Assembly (NCBI GenBank): GCA_000437215.1
Contig: FR898629.1
Span: forward strand, 1-64,000
Direction: 5' to 3'
DNA length: 64,000 nucleotides
Source of the DNA: Clostridium sp. CAG:440
GTDB lineage: Bacteria; Bacillota; Clostridia; TANB77; CAG-508
The notes below the pieces were generated by a model. It saw nothing but the letters and a program-made list of their open reading frames with translations. It searched no databases and was not told the origin of the DNA. Below, piece after piece: positions 52,902 through 62,567 of the stretch (position 1 is the first letter of the stretch; the number at the start of each line of letters is the position of its first letter). Position numbers and translations under genes: made by a program.

Positions 52902-53431
52902 TTATTTTAAATTTTCAGCGTTTAATTCTTTGAGCTCTTCTAATATAAATTTTCCATCTTTCATTATTAGTGTATCATCAAAATAAATTTCTCCACCACC
53001 AAATTCTTTTCTAAGAATTTTAACTATATCCCAATGAATTGCTGACCTATTTCCGTTATCACTTTCTTCTAGCGCCATTCCTGGAGTTAAATGAAAACTT
53101 CCATTTATTTTTTCATCAAACAATGTATCACACATTGGTAACCATTAACACTGTTTTTTACTGGACATGTTGCGACTTCACCATCTGGTATATTAAATGT
53201 TCCATAATATTTTTTTGCAGGAATTCCTTTTATACTAAATGTTAAATCAGTTTCAGGTGCTACAATATGCACTTTGTCAGTTTTATTCATTAATTCTTTT
53301 AAAGGTTCCATCGCAATCTTCATTTTATTATAATCAACATTACAAACATTGTAATAAAAATCTTTAAATTCATTTAGTGTCATATTACTTTTTTTGCAAA
53401 ATATTCGTTTGGATATCTTAAAATACACCAT
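52902..53431 (-). pseudogene. M29 aminopeptidase (AmpS/PepS) remnant
   Basis: The first piece matches the middle of M29 peptidases (MTLNEFKDFYYNVCNVDYNKM, then IVAPETDLTFSIKGIPA and CPVKNSVNGY). Sequence then jumps, after a frame change at about 53130, to the C-terminal INGSFHLTPG, DNGNRSAIHWDIV and FGGGEIYFDD. The N-terminal third and the stretch carrying several metal ligands are missing, so the gene is dead. Confidence 0.82.
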
Positions 53432-53532
53432 TTTGTATGTTTAACTGAAAAAAGTATATCACTTTTATTTAAAATTATGCAATATATTATAAAGATTTTT
53501 TTCTACAAACGACATATACTAAATTGTATATA

Positions 53533-54768
53533 TTATTTAAAATATTTAATTATAAATAAACTGCCTATTCCAACTTCTGATTCTACATCAATATACCCAT
53601 TATTGCTTTCAATTATAGATTTAGCTAAGGCTAATCCTATACCATTACTTTCATTTGATGAATTCTTTCCTTTATAAAACCTTTCAAATATATGAGGTAA
53701 ATCTTGTTTATTAATGCCAATTCCATGATCCTTTATTTCTATTTTTGTGTAAACACTATTTTCTTCATAATGAATTTCTATTTTTGAATTATCTTTTGAA
53801 TGTTCTATACAATTTTTAATAATATTTGTTAAAGCTTCCACTTGCCATTTAAAATCGCAATTTATTTTTATATTTTTATTTTCTTCTACCAAAATATTTA
53901 TGTTTTTTAAATCACATAAAATTGACACATTTTTTATTGCATTATTTATTATTTCTTGAACACATACTTGTTTTTTTATAAAATGTACTGAATTAGCATC
54001 AAGTTTTGATAATTTTAATAAAGAGTTTACTAAAAAATTAATATTTACCAATTCTCTTCTTATGTCTTTTATAAAATCATTTCTAGTTTTATAATCCATT
54101 TCAGGATTGTCCATTAAATTATCTACCATAACAGACATAGAGGTTAATGGAGTTTTTAGTTGATGTGATATGTCTGAAAGTGAATTTTTTAAATTTATTT
54201 TATCATTCACAGAGTTTTCTGCTACTTCCTTTAGCATTACTGTAGTTTTATATATCTCGTTTTTTAAAATTGACAATTCATCTTCTGTATTATCTTCAAT
54301 ATCTAATTTGTAATTTTTATTATTTATTTCTTCTATATATTTTGTTATTTCACCTAATTTTTTGTCTTTTGAATTAGTATATTTAACAAATATTAGCAAT
54401 ACAGCCATAGCCAATCCTATTATGAAGCATAAATTTATAATCGAAAATTTTACAAACATTTTATCATTTTGAATTATTATTGAATCATTTTCTAAATTTA
54501 TTCCATATTGCTTTAACAATCCTGTTTCAACATCTTCCTGATTATTTAATATTTGAATTAATTCGTTTTTATCAATATTTGGATATTGATTTTGGACATT
54601 TGTTACAATCATTCCTATTTTTTTGTTAAAATTCCCTGTATAAACTTTATATTGATACAGTAAATAAAACTGAAATATTGCTGAAACTACAATTATTACA
54701 ATGCAACTTAAAAGTATTGTTTTTTTAAATTCTATTTTATTCTTCATTCTCGTCTTTATTCCTTTCAC
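53533..54768 (-). CDS. Sensor histidine kinase
   Basis: A 411-residue membrane kinase. Helices near 14-36 and 123-144 enclose an extracellular domain of about 85 residues. Then come a HAMP-like linker, HisKA with the phospho-acceptor in SDISHQLKTPLTSMSVMVDNL, and HATPase with NIIKNCIEHS, DHGIGINKQDLPHIFERF and GIGLALAKSIIESNNG. It pairs with the adjacent response regulator and probably senses a peptide or envelope stress handled by the ABC transporter. Confidence 0.94.
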   Translation of the reverse strand: MKGIKTRMKNKIEFKKTILLSCIVIIVVSAIFQFYLLYQYKVYTGNFNKKIGMIVTNVQNQYPNIDKNELIQILNNQEDVETGLLKQYGINLENDSIIIQNDKMFVKFSIINLCFIIGLAMAVLLIFVKYTNSKDKKLGEITKYIEEINNKNYKLDIEDNTEDELSILKNEIYKTTVMLKEVAENSVNDKINLKNSLSDISHQLKTPLTSMSVMVDNLMDNPEMDYKTRNDFIKDIRRELVNINFLVNSLLKLSKLDANSVHFIKKQVCVQEIINNAIKNVSILCDLKNINILVEENKNIKINCDFKWQVEALTNIIKNCIEHSKDNSKIEIHYEENSVYTKIEIKDHGIGINKQDLPHIFERFYKGKNSSNESNGIGLALAKSIIESNNGYIDVESEVGIGSLFIIKYFK

Positions 54769-54813
54769 TAACCCACAAAAAGCAAGGTAAATAAATTCCT
54801 AGTTTGATATCAT

Positions 54814-55467
54814 TTATTCTGTATCAACTCTATAACCAATTCCTTTAATTGTTTTTATTATATCTGAATCTAATTTTTTTCTTATTCTTTTTAAATATAC
54901 TGTTACAGTATTATCGTTAACATCATTTCCTGTCCATTCCCATATCTTTTCTATAATTTCATCTCGTTTTACTACTTTGTTAAGGTTGTTGAATAATAGA
55001 TGTAGTATTTTTAATTCTAAACTCGTTAAATTTACCTCTGTAGAGTTTTTAAATACCTCCATTTTATCTATATCAAATTGAATATCTTTAATTTTAACAA
55101 CCAAATTTTTGTTTTCTTTTAAAATAATTCTATTAATTCTTGCAATTAATTCTCTTGTAGAAAAAGGTTTTGTTATATAATCTTCTGCTCCAAGTTCTAG
55201 TCCTCTTACAATGTCATCTTCATCATCCTTGGCTGTTAAAAATATTGTATTAATTTTTCTTTGTTTAATTTCTTTATCATACAAGTCAAATCCATTTCCA
55301 TCTGGAAGCGAGGCATCTAATATTATTAAATCAGGCCTATTCTTGCTTAAATAATTAATTGATTCTTTTATATTCAATGTATGAATCGCCTTATATTTAT
55401 TTTGTTCTAACAAATAAATCAAGCCTTTTGCAAGCGTTTCATTATCTTCAATTAATAAAATATTCAT
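54814..55467 (-). CDS. OmpR/PhoB-type response regulator
   Basis: A 217-residue regulator. The receiver domain begins MNILLIEDNETLAKG, with the phospho-acceptor in LIILDASLPDGNG and lysine in ITKPFS. The winged-helix domain ends VYLKRIRKKLDSDIIKTIKGIGYRVD. GGAGCGAGG before ATG 55467 decides the start over the in-frame ATG at 55503. It lies between the permease and kinase genes. Confidence 0.95.
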   Translation of the reverse strand: MNILLIEDNETLAKGLIYLLEQNKYKAIHTLNIKESINYLSKNRPDLIILDASLPDGNGFDLYDKEIKQRKINTIFLTAKDDEDDIVRGLELGAEDYITKPFSTRELIARINRIILKENKNLVVKIKDIQFDIDKMEVFKNSTEVNLTSLELKILHLLFNNLNKVVKRDEIIEKIWEWTGNDVNDNTVTVYLKRIRKKLDSDIIKTIKGIGYRVDTE

Positions 55468-55489
55468 TAACCTCGCTCCTTCCCCAATT

Positions 55490-58111
55490 TTATATATTTT
55501 CATTTCTTATTGTTTCTATTGTATTTTGTTTTTTTATTTTACCAATAGAATATTTCATAATACAGGTTATAAGTAAAAATACAGTAACAATTGCTATTAT
55601 TATTGATTTTATTGGAATAGTGAATTTTAATGTTTGATTTGTTCCTAATGCACTATACATTAAATATGAAAGTCCTATTCCTATTGGAATACTAAATAAT
55701 AGTGATTTTATTCCCATAAATACTGTTTCAAGTCTTATCATTTTATTAAATTCTTTAGTTGTCATTCCAACTGATTTTAACATTGCAAATTCAGGTTTTC
55801 TAAGCTCCATATTGGTAGTAATTGTATTAAATATATTTGTTACTCCTATTAGTGTAATTACAATAATAAATCCATATAAAAATATTCCAACTAAAGTAAA
55901 TACTTTTTCCAGCATACGTGCATTTTCTGCAATATTATTTATATTATAATTATAACCTTTTAATAATTCATCTATATCATCTTGCAATTTATCTGGATTA
56001 CTTGAATCATAATATATCATTATCTCATTACTTTTAAAGTATTTTTCATATATATCATTAGAAACAATCATTAATGCATAATTTGAAGGTTCTTCTAATC
56101 CAAATGGCAAAATATCTGTTATTATTCCAATTTCTACATCAAATTGCTTATCATCACTTGTTTTGCAATTTATAGTTTCATTTTCTTTATATTCAAACAT
56201 TTTAATATTTTTTTGTATGTATTTATTTTTCTCTTCGTCATATTTTCCAACTCGTATATTATTAATTAATATAGCTTTATTTTTCATTTTTTCATAATTT
56301 AATCCTAATTTTTTTATGTATTCTTTATATTGTTCATTATTTACTGTTTTTACATTAATGTTGCTATCAAATATATCCTCTTCTTTTGCAGATGTTCCAT
56401 TCATAAATTCTTTATACTCATCACTATATTTAGAGTTTGTAATATAGCAGTTGTCATATTTTGAAATTGTATAATTTTTTATATTTTCTAGCCTAGTTGT
56501 TTCTATCACCTTTTGTTCCAATTGCTCATCATTATTATCATCTATTAGCAACCATAAATTATAGTCTTTTAGTTTTAGTTCTTCTTTAATTTGATCAAAT
56601 GCTAAACTCATAAAATATGATAAAGCTATAAATACAAATACTGAAACAGTTATTGAAATTACCGTAGTTCTATATTTTTTCTTGTTTCTTTTTAAATTTT
56701 TATAAGAAATTTCTCCTCCAATTCCAAAAAGCTTTTTTATAATCTTAGGGCTTTTTATTTTTTTTGATTTAATTTTTATTTCATTACTATTTCTAATTGA
56801 TTCTATAGGAGAAATTTTTGAAGCTTTTCTTGCACTTCTTAATGCAGACAAATATATTGTTATAATTCCTAAGCCTATTGCAACCGCATAAGATATCCAA
56901 GAAAAAGATAATACAAGTTTTAATCCTTTTGCCAACATATCTCCAATAAAAGAATTGCTAATTAATATTAATATACTTGAAGCAAATACTCCTAAAAGTA
57001 ACCCTAGTGGTATTCCTATTAATCCCAATATTGTTGCTTCAAAAAATACATTTTTTCTTATTTGTTTCTTTGTTGCACCTACACTTTTTAGCATTCCATA
57101 TTGTTTAGTTTTTTCTGCAATAGATATGTCAAAACTATTTTTTATACAAAATACTGATGTAAATACAATAATCCCACATGTAATTATCACAACAGTTCCA
57201 AGTCCTCCAACAGCATTATTATTTAATGGGTCTGTTTCTAATATAATTAGATATGAGTTTATATTATAATTATACTTTGATTTTGAAACCTCATTTGCAA
57301 TTTTATTAAATTCTTCCTCAGAATCAAATTTTCCTTTTTCAAATTTTCCAAAATCATCTTCATTTATGCTTAATATATTGGCAGTTACATTTATATAATC
57401 CTTTGAACCCTCTTTGGTATATTTACAGTATGCATCAGCTTTTCCTAAAATATTTTCATCATTTAAAAATGTAATAAAAGTATAACCTGGTGCTGAATAA
57501 TTTTCTATATTGCTTGCAGGTCTTTCAATAATTCCAACTATTTTATAAGTTTTTGATATAGTATTTATTATTTTTTCTTGTGAATCTTTATTAAATTCAT
57601 CATTTTGATTTAATTCTATTCCATTGCTAACTCTAGTTCCTACATTAAGTGTAATAGTATCTCCAACATTTAATGCAATTCTACCATTAGTTTTTAAGTG
57701 GGTTGGAATTACAATTTCATCTTCATTTTCTGGTAATCTACCCTCGCTTAATTTTACAGAAAGGTTTTCTAATGATGCTTTAGTAAAGGCCTTTATAAAA
57801 GCATAAGGTTTATATTCATTTTTAGAATTTTCTAGATTAGCATATCCAACATCTTGTGTTAAAAATACCTCACTTATTTTTCTGTTATTTTTTAATGTTT
57901 TGGTTTCTTCTATTGGTACATTATAAAATACAACATGAAAATCTCCCTTTTCATAGGTTTCGTATTTTACAAGTGAAGTTATGCAACTATTATACATAGA
58001 TGCAACTGCTGTTATAAGTGCAACTGATAACATTATTCCAATTATTGTTACAATAGTTCTTTTTTTATTTAATTTTAAATTTTTTATTGTAAGTTTTTTT
58101 AATAAATCCAT
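55490..58111 (-). CDS. ABC transporter permease with two FtsX domains
   Basis: An 873-residue permease of the peptide-resistance and lipoprotein (MacB/FtsX) type. One N-terminal helix (about 18-40) is followed by a large extracellular domain, three helices (about 305-440), a second N-terminal-like helix (about 488-508), a second extracellular domain and three helices (about 745-865). Both FtsX domains carry the MLKSVGATKKQ / MLKSVGMTTKE coupling loop. It overlaps the ATPase gene (TAATG). Confidence 0.93.
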   Translation of the reverse strand: MDLLKKLTIKNLKLNKKRTIVTIIGIMLSVALITAVASMYNSCITSLVKYETYEKGDFHVVFYNVPIEETKTLKNNRKISEVFLTQDVGYANLENSKNEYKPYAFIKAFTKASLENLSVKLSEGRLPENEDEIVIPTHLKTNGRIALNVGDTITLNVGTRVSNGIELNQNDEFNKDSQEKIINTISKTYKIVGIIERPASNIENYSAPGYTFITFLNDENILGKADAYCKYTKEGSKDYINVTANILSINEDDFGKFEKGKFDSEEEFNKIANEVSKSKYNYNINSYLIILETDPLNNNAVGGLGTVVIITCGIIVFTSVFCIKNSFDISIAEKTKQYGMLKSVGATKKQIRKNVFFEATILGLIGIPLGLLLGVFASSILILISNSFIGDMLAKGLKLVLSFSWISYAVAIGLGIITIYLSALRSARKASKISPIESIRNSNEIKIKSKKIKSPKIIKKLFGIGGEISYKNLKRNKKKYRTTVISITVSVFVFIALSYFMSLAFDQIKEELKLKDYNLWLLIDDNNDEQLEQKVIETTRLENIKNYTISKYDNCYITNSKYSDEYKEFMNGTSAKEEDIFDSNINVKTVNNEQYKEYIKKLGLNYEKMKNKAILINNIRVGKYDEEKNKYIQKNIKMFEYKENETINCKTSDDKQFDVEIGIITDILPFGLEEPSNYALMIVSNDIYEKYFKSNEIMIYYDSSNPDKLQDDIDELLKGYNYNINNIAENARMLEKVFTLVGIFLYGFIIVITLIGVTNIFNTITTNMELRKPEFAMLKSVGMTTKEFNKMIRLETVFMGIKSLLFSIPIGIGLSYLMYSALGTNQTLKFTIPIKSIIIAIVTVFLLITCIMKYSIGKIKKQNTIETIRNENI

Positions 58112-58783
58112 TATACTTCACCTACAATCTTGCCATCTTCAATTTTTATAATTCTATCTGCACTCTTTGCAATTTCCATATTATGTGTAATCATAATAAT
58201 TGTTTGTTTATAATCTCTGTTAGATTTTCTTAGTAGTTCTACAATCTCATCACTGGATTTAGAATCTAAGTTTCCTGTTGGCTCATCAGCTAATATTATT
58301 GCAGGATTAGTTATCATTGCTCTTCCTATAGATGTTCGTTGTTGTTGTCCTCCTGATAATTCATTTGGAAGATGTGTTCTTCTATTTTGCAATCCTAAAG
58401 CATTAATTAGTTCATCTAGCTTATTTTTATTTACCTCTCTGTTATCAAGGCTTAACGGTAATGTTATATTTTCTTCTACATTCAGTATTGGTATTAAATT
58501 ATAAAACTGGTAAATTAACCCTATTTGTCTTCTTCTAAATATTGCTAACCCATCATCATTAAATTTGTAAATATCTTTACCCTCTATAAATACTTTTCCA
58601 GATGTTGGTCTATCTACCCCACCAATTAAGTGTAAAAGGGTTGATTTTCCACTTCCGTGATGCCCCCACTATTGCTACAAATTCTCCTTTTTCAACTTTA
58701 AATGACACATTATCAATAGCTTTTACCTGTGTCTGTCCTTTGCCGTAAATTTTACTTAAATTTTCTACTCTTAATATTTCCAT
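58111..58783 (-). CDS. ABC transporter ATP-binding protein, Walker A restored by a CGGA site
   Basis: An ATPase of the MacB/LolD group that drives the FtsX permease. From ATG 58783 the frame reads MEILRVENLSKIYGKGQTQ to FVAIVGAS, then in-frame CGG (58657-58654). In triplets it leaves the family and stops about 15 codons later. Reading CGGA as one glycine gives GAS-(G)-SGKSTLLHLIGGVDRPTSG, an exact Walker A, and continues to the signature LSGGQQQRTSIGRAM, Walker B IILADEPTGNLDS and the H loop. The product is 223 residues, normal for the group. GGAGAATTT precedes the start. Confidence 0.93.
58654..58657 (-). other. In-frame CGGA +1 recoding site in the Walker A motif
   Basis: On the minus strand GGG GCA TCA CGGA AGT GGA AAA TCA gives G-A-S-(G)-S-G-K-S. 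The glycine is invariant in the P-loop, so the identity of the decoded residue is unusually clear. Confidence 0.88.
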
Positions 58784-58884
58784 AAAATTCTCCTTTCATT
58801 TTCTTTTACATTTACGCATAACATATTTAAAGTGACAAGTAAGTGACTTTATATTATCTTTTAATATTTGTATTATGTATTTTT

Positions 58885-59895
58885 TTAATTTTGCTTCCAC
58901 TGATAAATTTTCAAATCTACCTTATTATTAACAACTTTAATTCCATCTTTTTCAAGTCTTTTTCTTTGAATATCTTTTCCTCCAAAGACAAATGCTTCTG
59001 CAAGTTCGCCCTTACTGTTTAAGACTTTGTAACAAGGATATTTATCTCCGTCTGGATTTTTATGGAGTATGTTTCCAATAGCACGTGCTAATCCCTTATT
59101 TCCTAAAAACTCTCCTATTTGTTTATATGTTACAACTTTTCCCTTTGGTATTGTTGTTAAATAGTCATAAACCTTTTGTGATAATTTATCACCAGTCAAA
59201 CCACATTTATTGCCAACAGTTAAATTATAGCTATTATCTATTAATTTATATATTTTATTTATATTTACAGTATTATCTAAATTTATTGTAATCCAACTTT
59301 TTTTGTTCATATGGTAGCCTGGATATATTTTTTTGTTATCTATAATTTTATCTATCTCATCTTTTTGATATCTTAAATCAAGAATTTCAATTTCTTTGTC
59401 ATAATCTAATCCTAACTTTTTACTAGATATTACAAGAAGTACTCCATACCATTTATTGTTTTGCTTATTTCTCCAAATAGCATTATTATCATATTTTTTC
59501 CACAAAAATTCTAAATCATCATCATATTTTTCTTTTATATATCTAATTACTTCTTTTGATTGTTGATTTTTATAAATCTCATCAATAGTACACTTATTAA
59601 TAATGTCTTGTATAGTTTTTTCATACTCTTGCCTAATTTCTCCAACAAACTTTCCAGCACAATCTTGTATATCAACCATTATGTATTCTTCATCATTTGC
59701 CAAATCAATTAATTTTGATGTTTTTTGCTTATCTGAAATTATTACAACTATTTCAAATTGTTTGTTATATATTTTATTTTTAAATATGTATTTATTTTCT
59801 TGTTTTTTAAATCCATATTCAACTAATTTGTTACATTCAATTGCTTTATTTTTTAGCATATTTTCTAAATTTCTCATTACTAAAATTTCTCCCAC
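58885..59895 (-). CDS. MmcQ/YjbR-like domains fused to MGMT-like domain
   Basis: A 336-residue protein. Residues about 120-225 form a YjbR/MmcQ domain (FLWKKYDNNAIWRNKQNNKW, then YPGYHMNKKSWITI). Residues 240-325 are an O6-alkylguanine transferase-like DNA-binding domain (TTIPKGKVVTYKQIGEFLGN, RAIGNILHKNP, then YPCYKVLNSKG with the acceptor cysteine). It could repair alkylated DNA or bind it without transfer. ATG 59895 opens the longest frame; ATG 59877 also has a GGGAG upstream. Confidence 0.85.
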   Translation of the reverse strand: MGEILVMRNLENMLKNKAIECNKLVEYGFKKQENKYIFKNKIYNKQFEIVVIISDKQKTSKLIDLANDEEYIMVDIQDCAGKFVGEIRQEYEKTIQDIINKCTIDEIYKNQQSKEVIRYIKEKYDDDLEFLWKKYDNNAIWRNKQNNKWYGVLLVISSKKLGLDYDKEIEILDLRYQKDEIDKIIDNKKIYPGYHMNKKSWITINLDNTVNINKIYKLIDNSYNLTVGNKCGLTGDKLSQKVYDYLTTIPKGKVVTYKQIGEFLGNKGLARAIGNILHKNPDGDKYPCYKVLNSKGELAEAFVFGGKDIQRKRLEKDGIKVVNNKVDLKIYQWKQN

Positions 59896-59906
59896 ATATC
59901 ATTTAT

Positions 59907-60041
59907 TTACATCTCTTCAGTAAAATCCTTTCTTATCCCATTTTGATTTCTTGGTACATTAGTTAAAAGCCCTATTCTTTCATAATATCTTAATGTATCA
60001 GATGTTAAATTATATTTTTTACTTACTTCTGATATAGTCAT
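59907..60041 (-). pseudogene. Truncated MerR-family regulator
   Basis: A 44-codon ORF: MTISEVSKKYNLTSDTLRYY then ERIGLLTNVPRNQNGIRKDF is the first HTH and wing start of a MerR regulator. It ends at TAA where the second helix pair should begin. It is a fragment, or at most a minimal DNA-binding peptide. It lies directly upstream of the YjbR-MGMT gene and is read in the same direction. Confidence 0.7.
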
Positions 60042-60194
60042 TTTTTCCACATCTATAAAACAATAATATACTAATTATATACCATAAAATACAACAATTT
60101 TCAATAAACTGCTTACTATTAAACTTTTTTAATTATCATGTTCCATTTTTTTCTTTATTAGTATATAATATAAAAAGAATTTAAGGAGGATTTT

Positions 60195-61529
60195 ATGAAA
60201 TTAACAAAAATAGAAACAAACATTAAAAGAAATTTGTACTTAAATATCACATCAAATCTAAATCTTATGCCATGTTCTAAACCAATAGAAAATCAAGTAA
60301 TAAATATATACCCTCATTTACAAAGTCAATCAATTATAGGTTTTGGAGCCGCAATCACACAAAGTTCTGCTTATGTACTAAATAATATAGATAAAAATAT
60401 AGCAGACAAAATAATAGATGAATACTTTTCTAAAGATGGTTTAAACTACTCTATATGTAGACTCCCTATTGGAAGTTCAGACTTTTCTACTAAAAGCTAC
60501 TCATACTCATATAAAGAAGATTTAACAGACTTTAGTATTGAAAATGATAAATTAATAATACAAACTATAAAAATGGCTAAAAAAAGGTCTTCAGATTTGA
60601 AATTTTTAGCAAGTCCATGGTCTCCTCCAGCATTTATGAAAAATAATAATAATCTATATCATGGTGGAAAATTATTAGAAAAATACTATTCCTTATGGGC
60701 AAAATATCTTGTAAGATATGTTATAGAATACAAAAAGGAAAACATAAATATAGACTACATGACTATTCAAAATGAACCAAATGCAATCCAATCTTGGGAA
60801 TCATGTACTTATACTTCACAAGAAGAAGCAAACTTATTAAAAAATTACTTATTTCCGATATTTAAGAAAAATGGTTTAAATACCAAATTCTTAATATGGG
60901 ATCACAACAAAGAAGGTCTTTTAAATAGAGCTATTTCAGAATTTATTGATAATAGTGCCCTTGATTATGCAGCAGGCGCAGCATTCCACTGGTACACAGG
61001 AAGTAATTTTGAAAATATAAGATTGTTTCATAATTTGTTTCCAAATAAGCTTTTAATCCATTCAGAAGGATGTACTGGTTATTCTAATTTTAAAGCTAAA
61101 GACGAATTGTTTAATGCTGAATTATACGCAAGTGAAATTATAGGAGATTTTAATGCAGGTGCAAATGCTTTCATAGACTGGAATTTGGTCTTAGATTATA
61201 AAGGAGGACCAAATCATAAAAACAATAATTGTAATTCCCCTATAATGATAAATAAAGGAAATAATGGTTATATTAAAACCCCTAGCTTTTATTATTTATC
61301 GCAGTTTTGCAAATATATTAAACAAGATGCAAAAAAAATTGCATCAAGCACATATACAGATGATATAAATGTAATTTCATTTAAAAATACTAATAATAGC
61401 ATTATTATTGTACTATTAAATAAAACAGATAATAATAAAGAATTTAATTTATGTTATAAAAATTACTTTTTTCATGATAATTTAGACAGCCATGCAATTG
61501 TAACTTTTATAATAAATGGAGATGAATAA
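60195..61529 (+). CDS. Glycoside hydrolase family 30 enzyme
   Basis: A 444-residue beta-glycosidase of the glucosylceramidase/endo-1,6-glucanase family. The TIM barrel has GFGAAITQSSAYVLN, SPWSPPAFMKNNN, the acid/base glutamate in MTIQNEPNAIQSWESC (about residue 193) and the nucleophile in LIHSEGCTGYSN (about 293). The shortened C-terminal beta domain follows. There is no signal peptide, so it would act on imported oligosaccharides. AAGGAGG precedes the ATG. Confidence 0.9.
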   Translation: MKLTKIETNIKRNLYLNITSNLNLMPCSKPIENQVINIYPHLQSQSIIGFGAAITQSSAYVLNNIDKNIADKIIDEYFSKDGLNYSICRLPIGSSDFSTKSYSYSYKEDLTDFSIENDKLIIQTIKMAKKRSSDLKFLASPWSPPAFMKNNNNLYHGGKLLEKYYSLWAKYLVRYVIEYKKENINIDYMTIQNEPNAIQSWESCTYTSQEEANLLKNYLFPIFKKNGLNTKFLIWDHNKEGLLNRAISEFIDNSALDYAAGAAFHWYTGSNFENIRLFHNLFPNKLLIHSEGCTGYSNFKAKDELFNAELYASEIIGDFNAGANAFIDWNLVLDYKGGPNHKNNNCNSPIMINKGNNGYIKTPSFYYLSQFCKYIKQDAKKIASSTYTDDINVISFKNTNNSIIIVLLNKTDNNKEFNLCYKNYFFHDNLDSHAIVTFIINGDE

Positions 61530-61532
61530 CAA

Positions 61533-62507
61533 ATGATACAAAGAGAAGATAATCCAGAATATGTAAATCAATTTTTAGATTATACTGCAACGATTTTAAA
61601 TAAATCGCCAAATACAATAAAAGAATATAATTATGATATTGCTATGTTTTTAAGATTTATTAAAATACATTTTAAAATGACAAATGAAACCGAATTAGAT
61701 AATATTAAATTTAATGATATAGGAATTGATACTATTAAAAAAATTAGTCTTTCTGACATACATGCTTTTTTAGCATATATGACAAATACATTCCATAGTA
61801 AAGCTGCAACAAGAGCGCGTAAAGCTTCTAGTATAAGAGTATTTTTTAAATACCTTAGCCAAAAAGCAAATCTAATACAAATAAACCCTGCTCAAAATTT
61901 GGAAAATCCTAAACTTGACAAAAGACTACCAAAATATTTATCTTTAGATGATAGTAAACGTTTACTTAATGTCACAGCAAATGAAGATAATCGTAATTCT
62001 AAAAGAGATTATGCAATAATTACTTTATTTCTAAATTGTGGTATGCGTCTATCTGAACTTGTTGGAATAAATACTACAGATATTATATTTAGTGAATGTA
62101 AATTAAATGTTATTGGTAAGGGAAACAAAGAACGTACTATATATTTAAATAAAGCTTGTATGAATGCTATTCAAGAATACTTAAATGTTAGACCTAAAGA
62201 AGCAATTAAATATGATTCAAAAAATGCCCTATTTTTAAGTGAACGAAGAGAAAGAATAAGTCGTAGGACCGTTCAGTATGTTGTAGATAAAGAACTTAAA
62301 GCTGCAGGTTTAGATACAAAAAAATACTCTACACATAAATTACGTCATACTGCCGCAACACTTATGTATCAGTATGGAAATGTTGATATTAGAGCACTAC
62401 AAGAATTACTTGGGCATGAAAGTATTTCAACAACAGAAATTTATACACATGTTAATAATGAACAAGTTAGAAATGCTGTTGAAAGCAATCCTTTGGCAAA
62501 TTTATAA
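61533..62507 (+). CDS. Tyrosine recombinase, XerC/XerD type
   Basis: A 324-residue intact recombinase. It has an N-terminal SAM-like domain with NQFLDYTATILNKSPNTIKEYNY, and catalytic residues R in NCGMRLSELVG, K in GKGNKERTI, HxxR in HKLRHTAATL, H in LGHESIST and Y in TEIYTHV. It may resolve chromosome dimers at dif or serve as a mobile-element enzyme. It is three bases after the GH30 gene, an odd partner. Unlike the 47.4-kb copy it has no lesions. Confidence 0.93.
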   Translation: MIQREDNPEYVNQFLDYTATILNKSPNTIKEYNYDIAMFLRFIKIHFKMTNETELDNIKFNDIGIDTIKKISLSDIHAFLAYMTNTFHSKAATRARKASSIRVFFKYLSQKANLIQINPAQNLENPKLDKRLPKYLSLDDSKRLLNVTANEDNRNSKRDYAIITLFLNCGMRLSELVGINTTDIIFSECKLNVIGKGNKERTIYLNKACMNAIQEYLNVRPKEAIKYDSKNALFLSERRERISRRTVQYVVDKELKAAGLDTKKYSTHKLRHTAATLMYQYGNVDIRALQELLGHESISTTEIYTHVNNEQVRNAVESNPLANL

Positions 62508-62514
62508 ATTTATA

Positions 62515-62564
62515 ATTACAATATTAATTTTCTATTTAGATAAATTAATATTGTAATTTTTTTA
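62515..62564. terminator. Intrinsic terminator
   Basis: ATTACAATATTAATTT and AAATTAATATTGTAAT arms, followed by a T run on the plus strand and an A/T tail suitable for the minus strand. Confidence 0.8.
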
Positions 62565-62567
62565 TAT

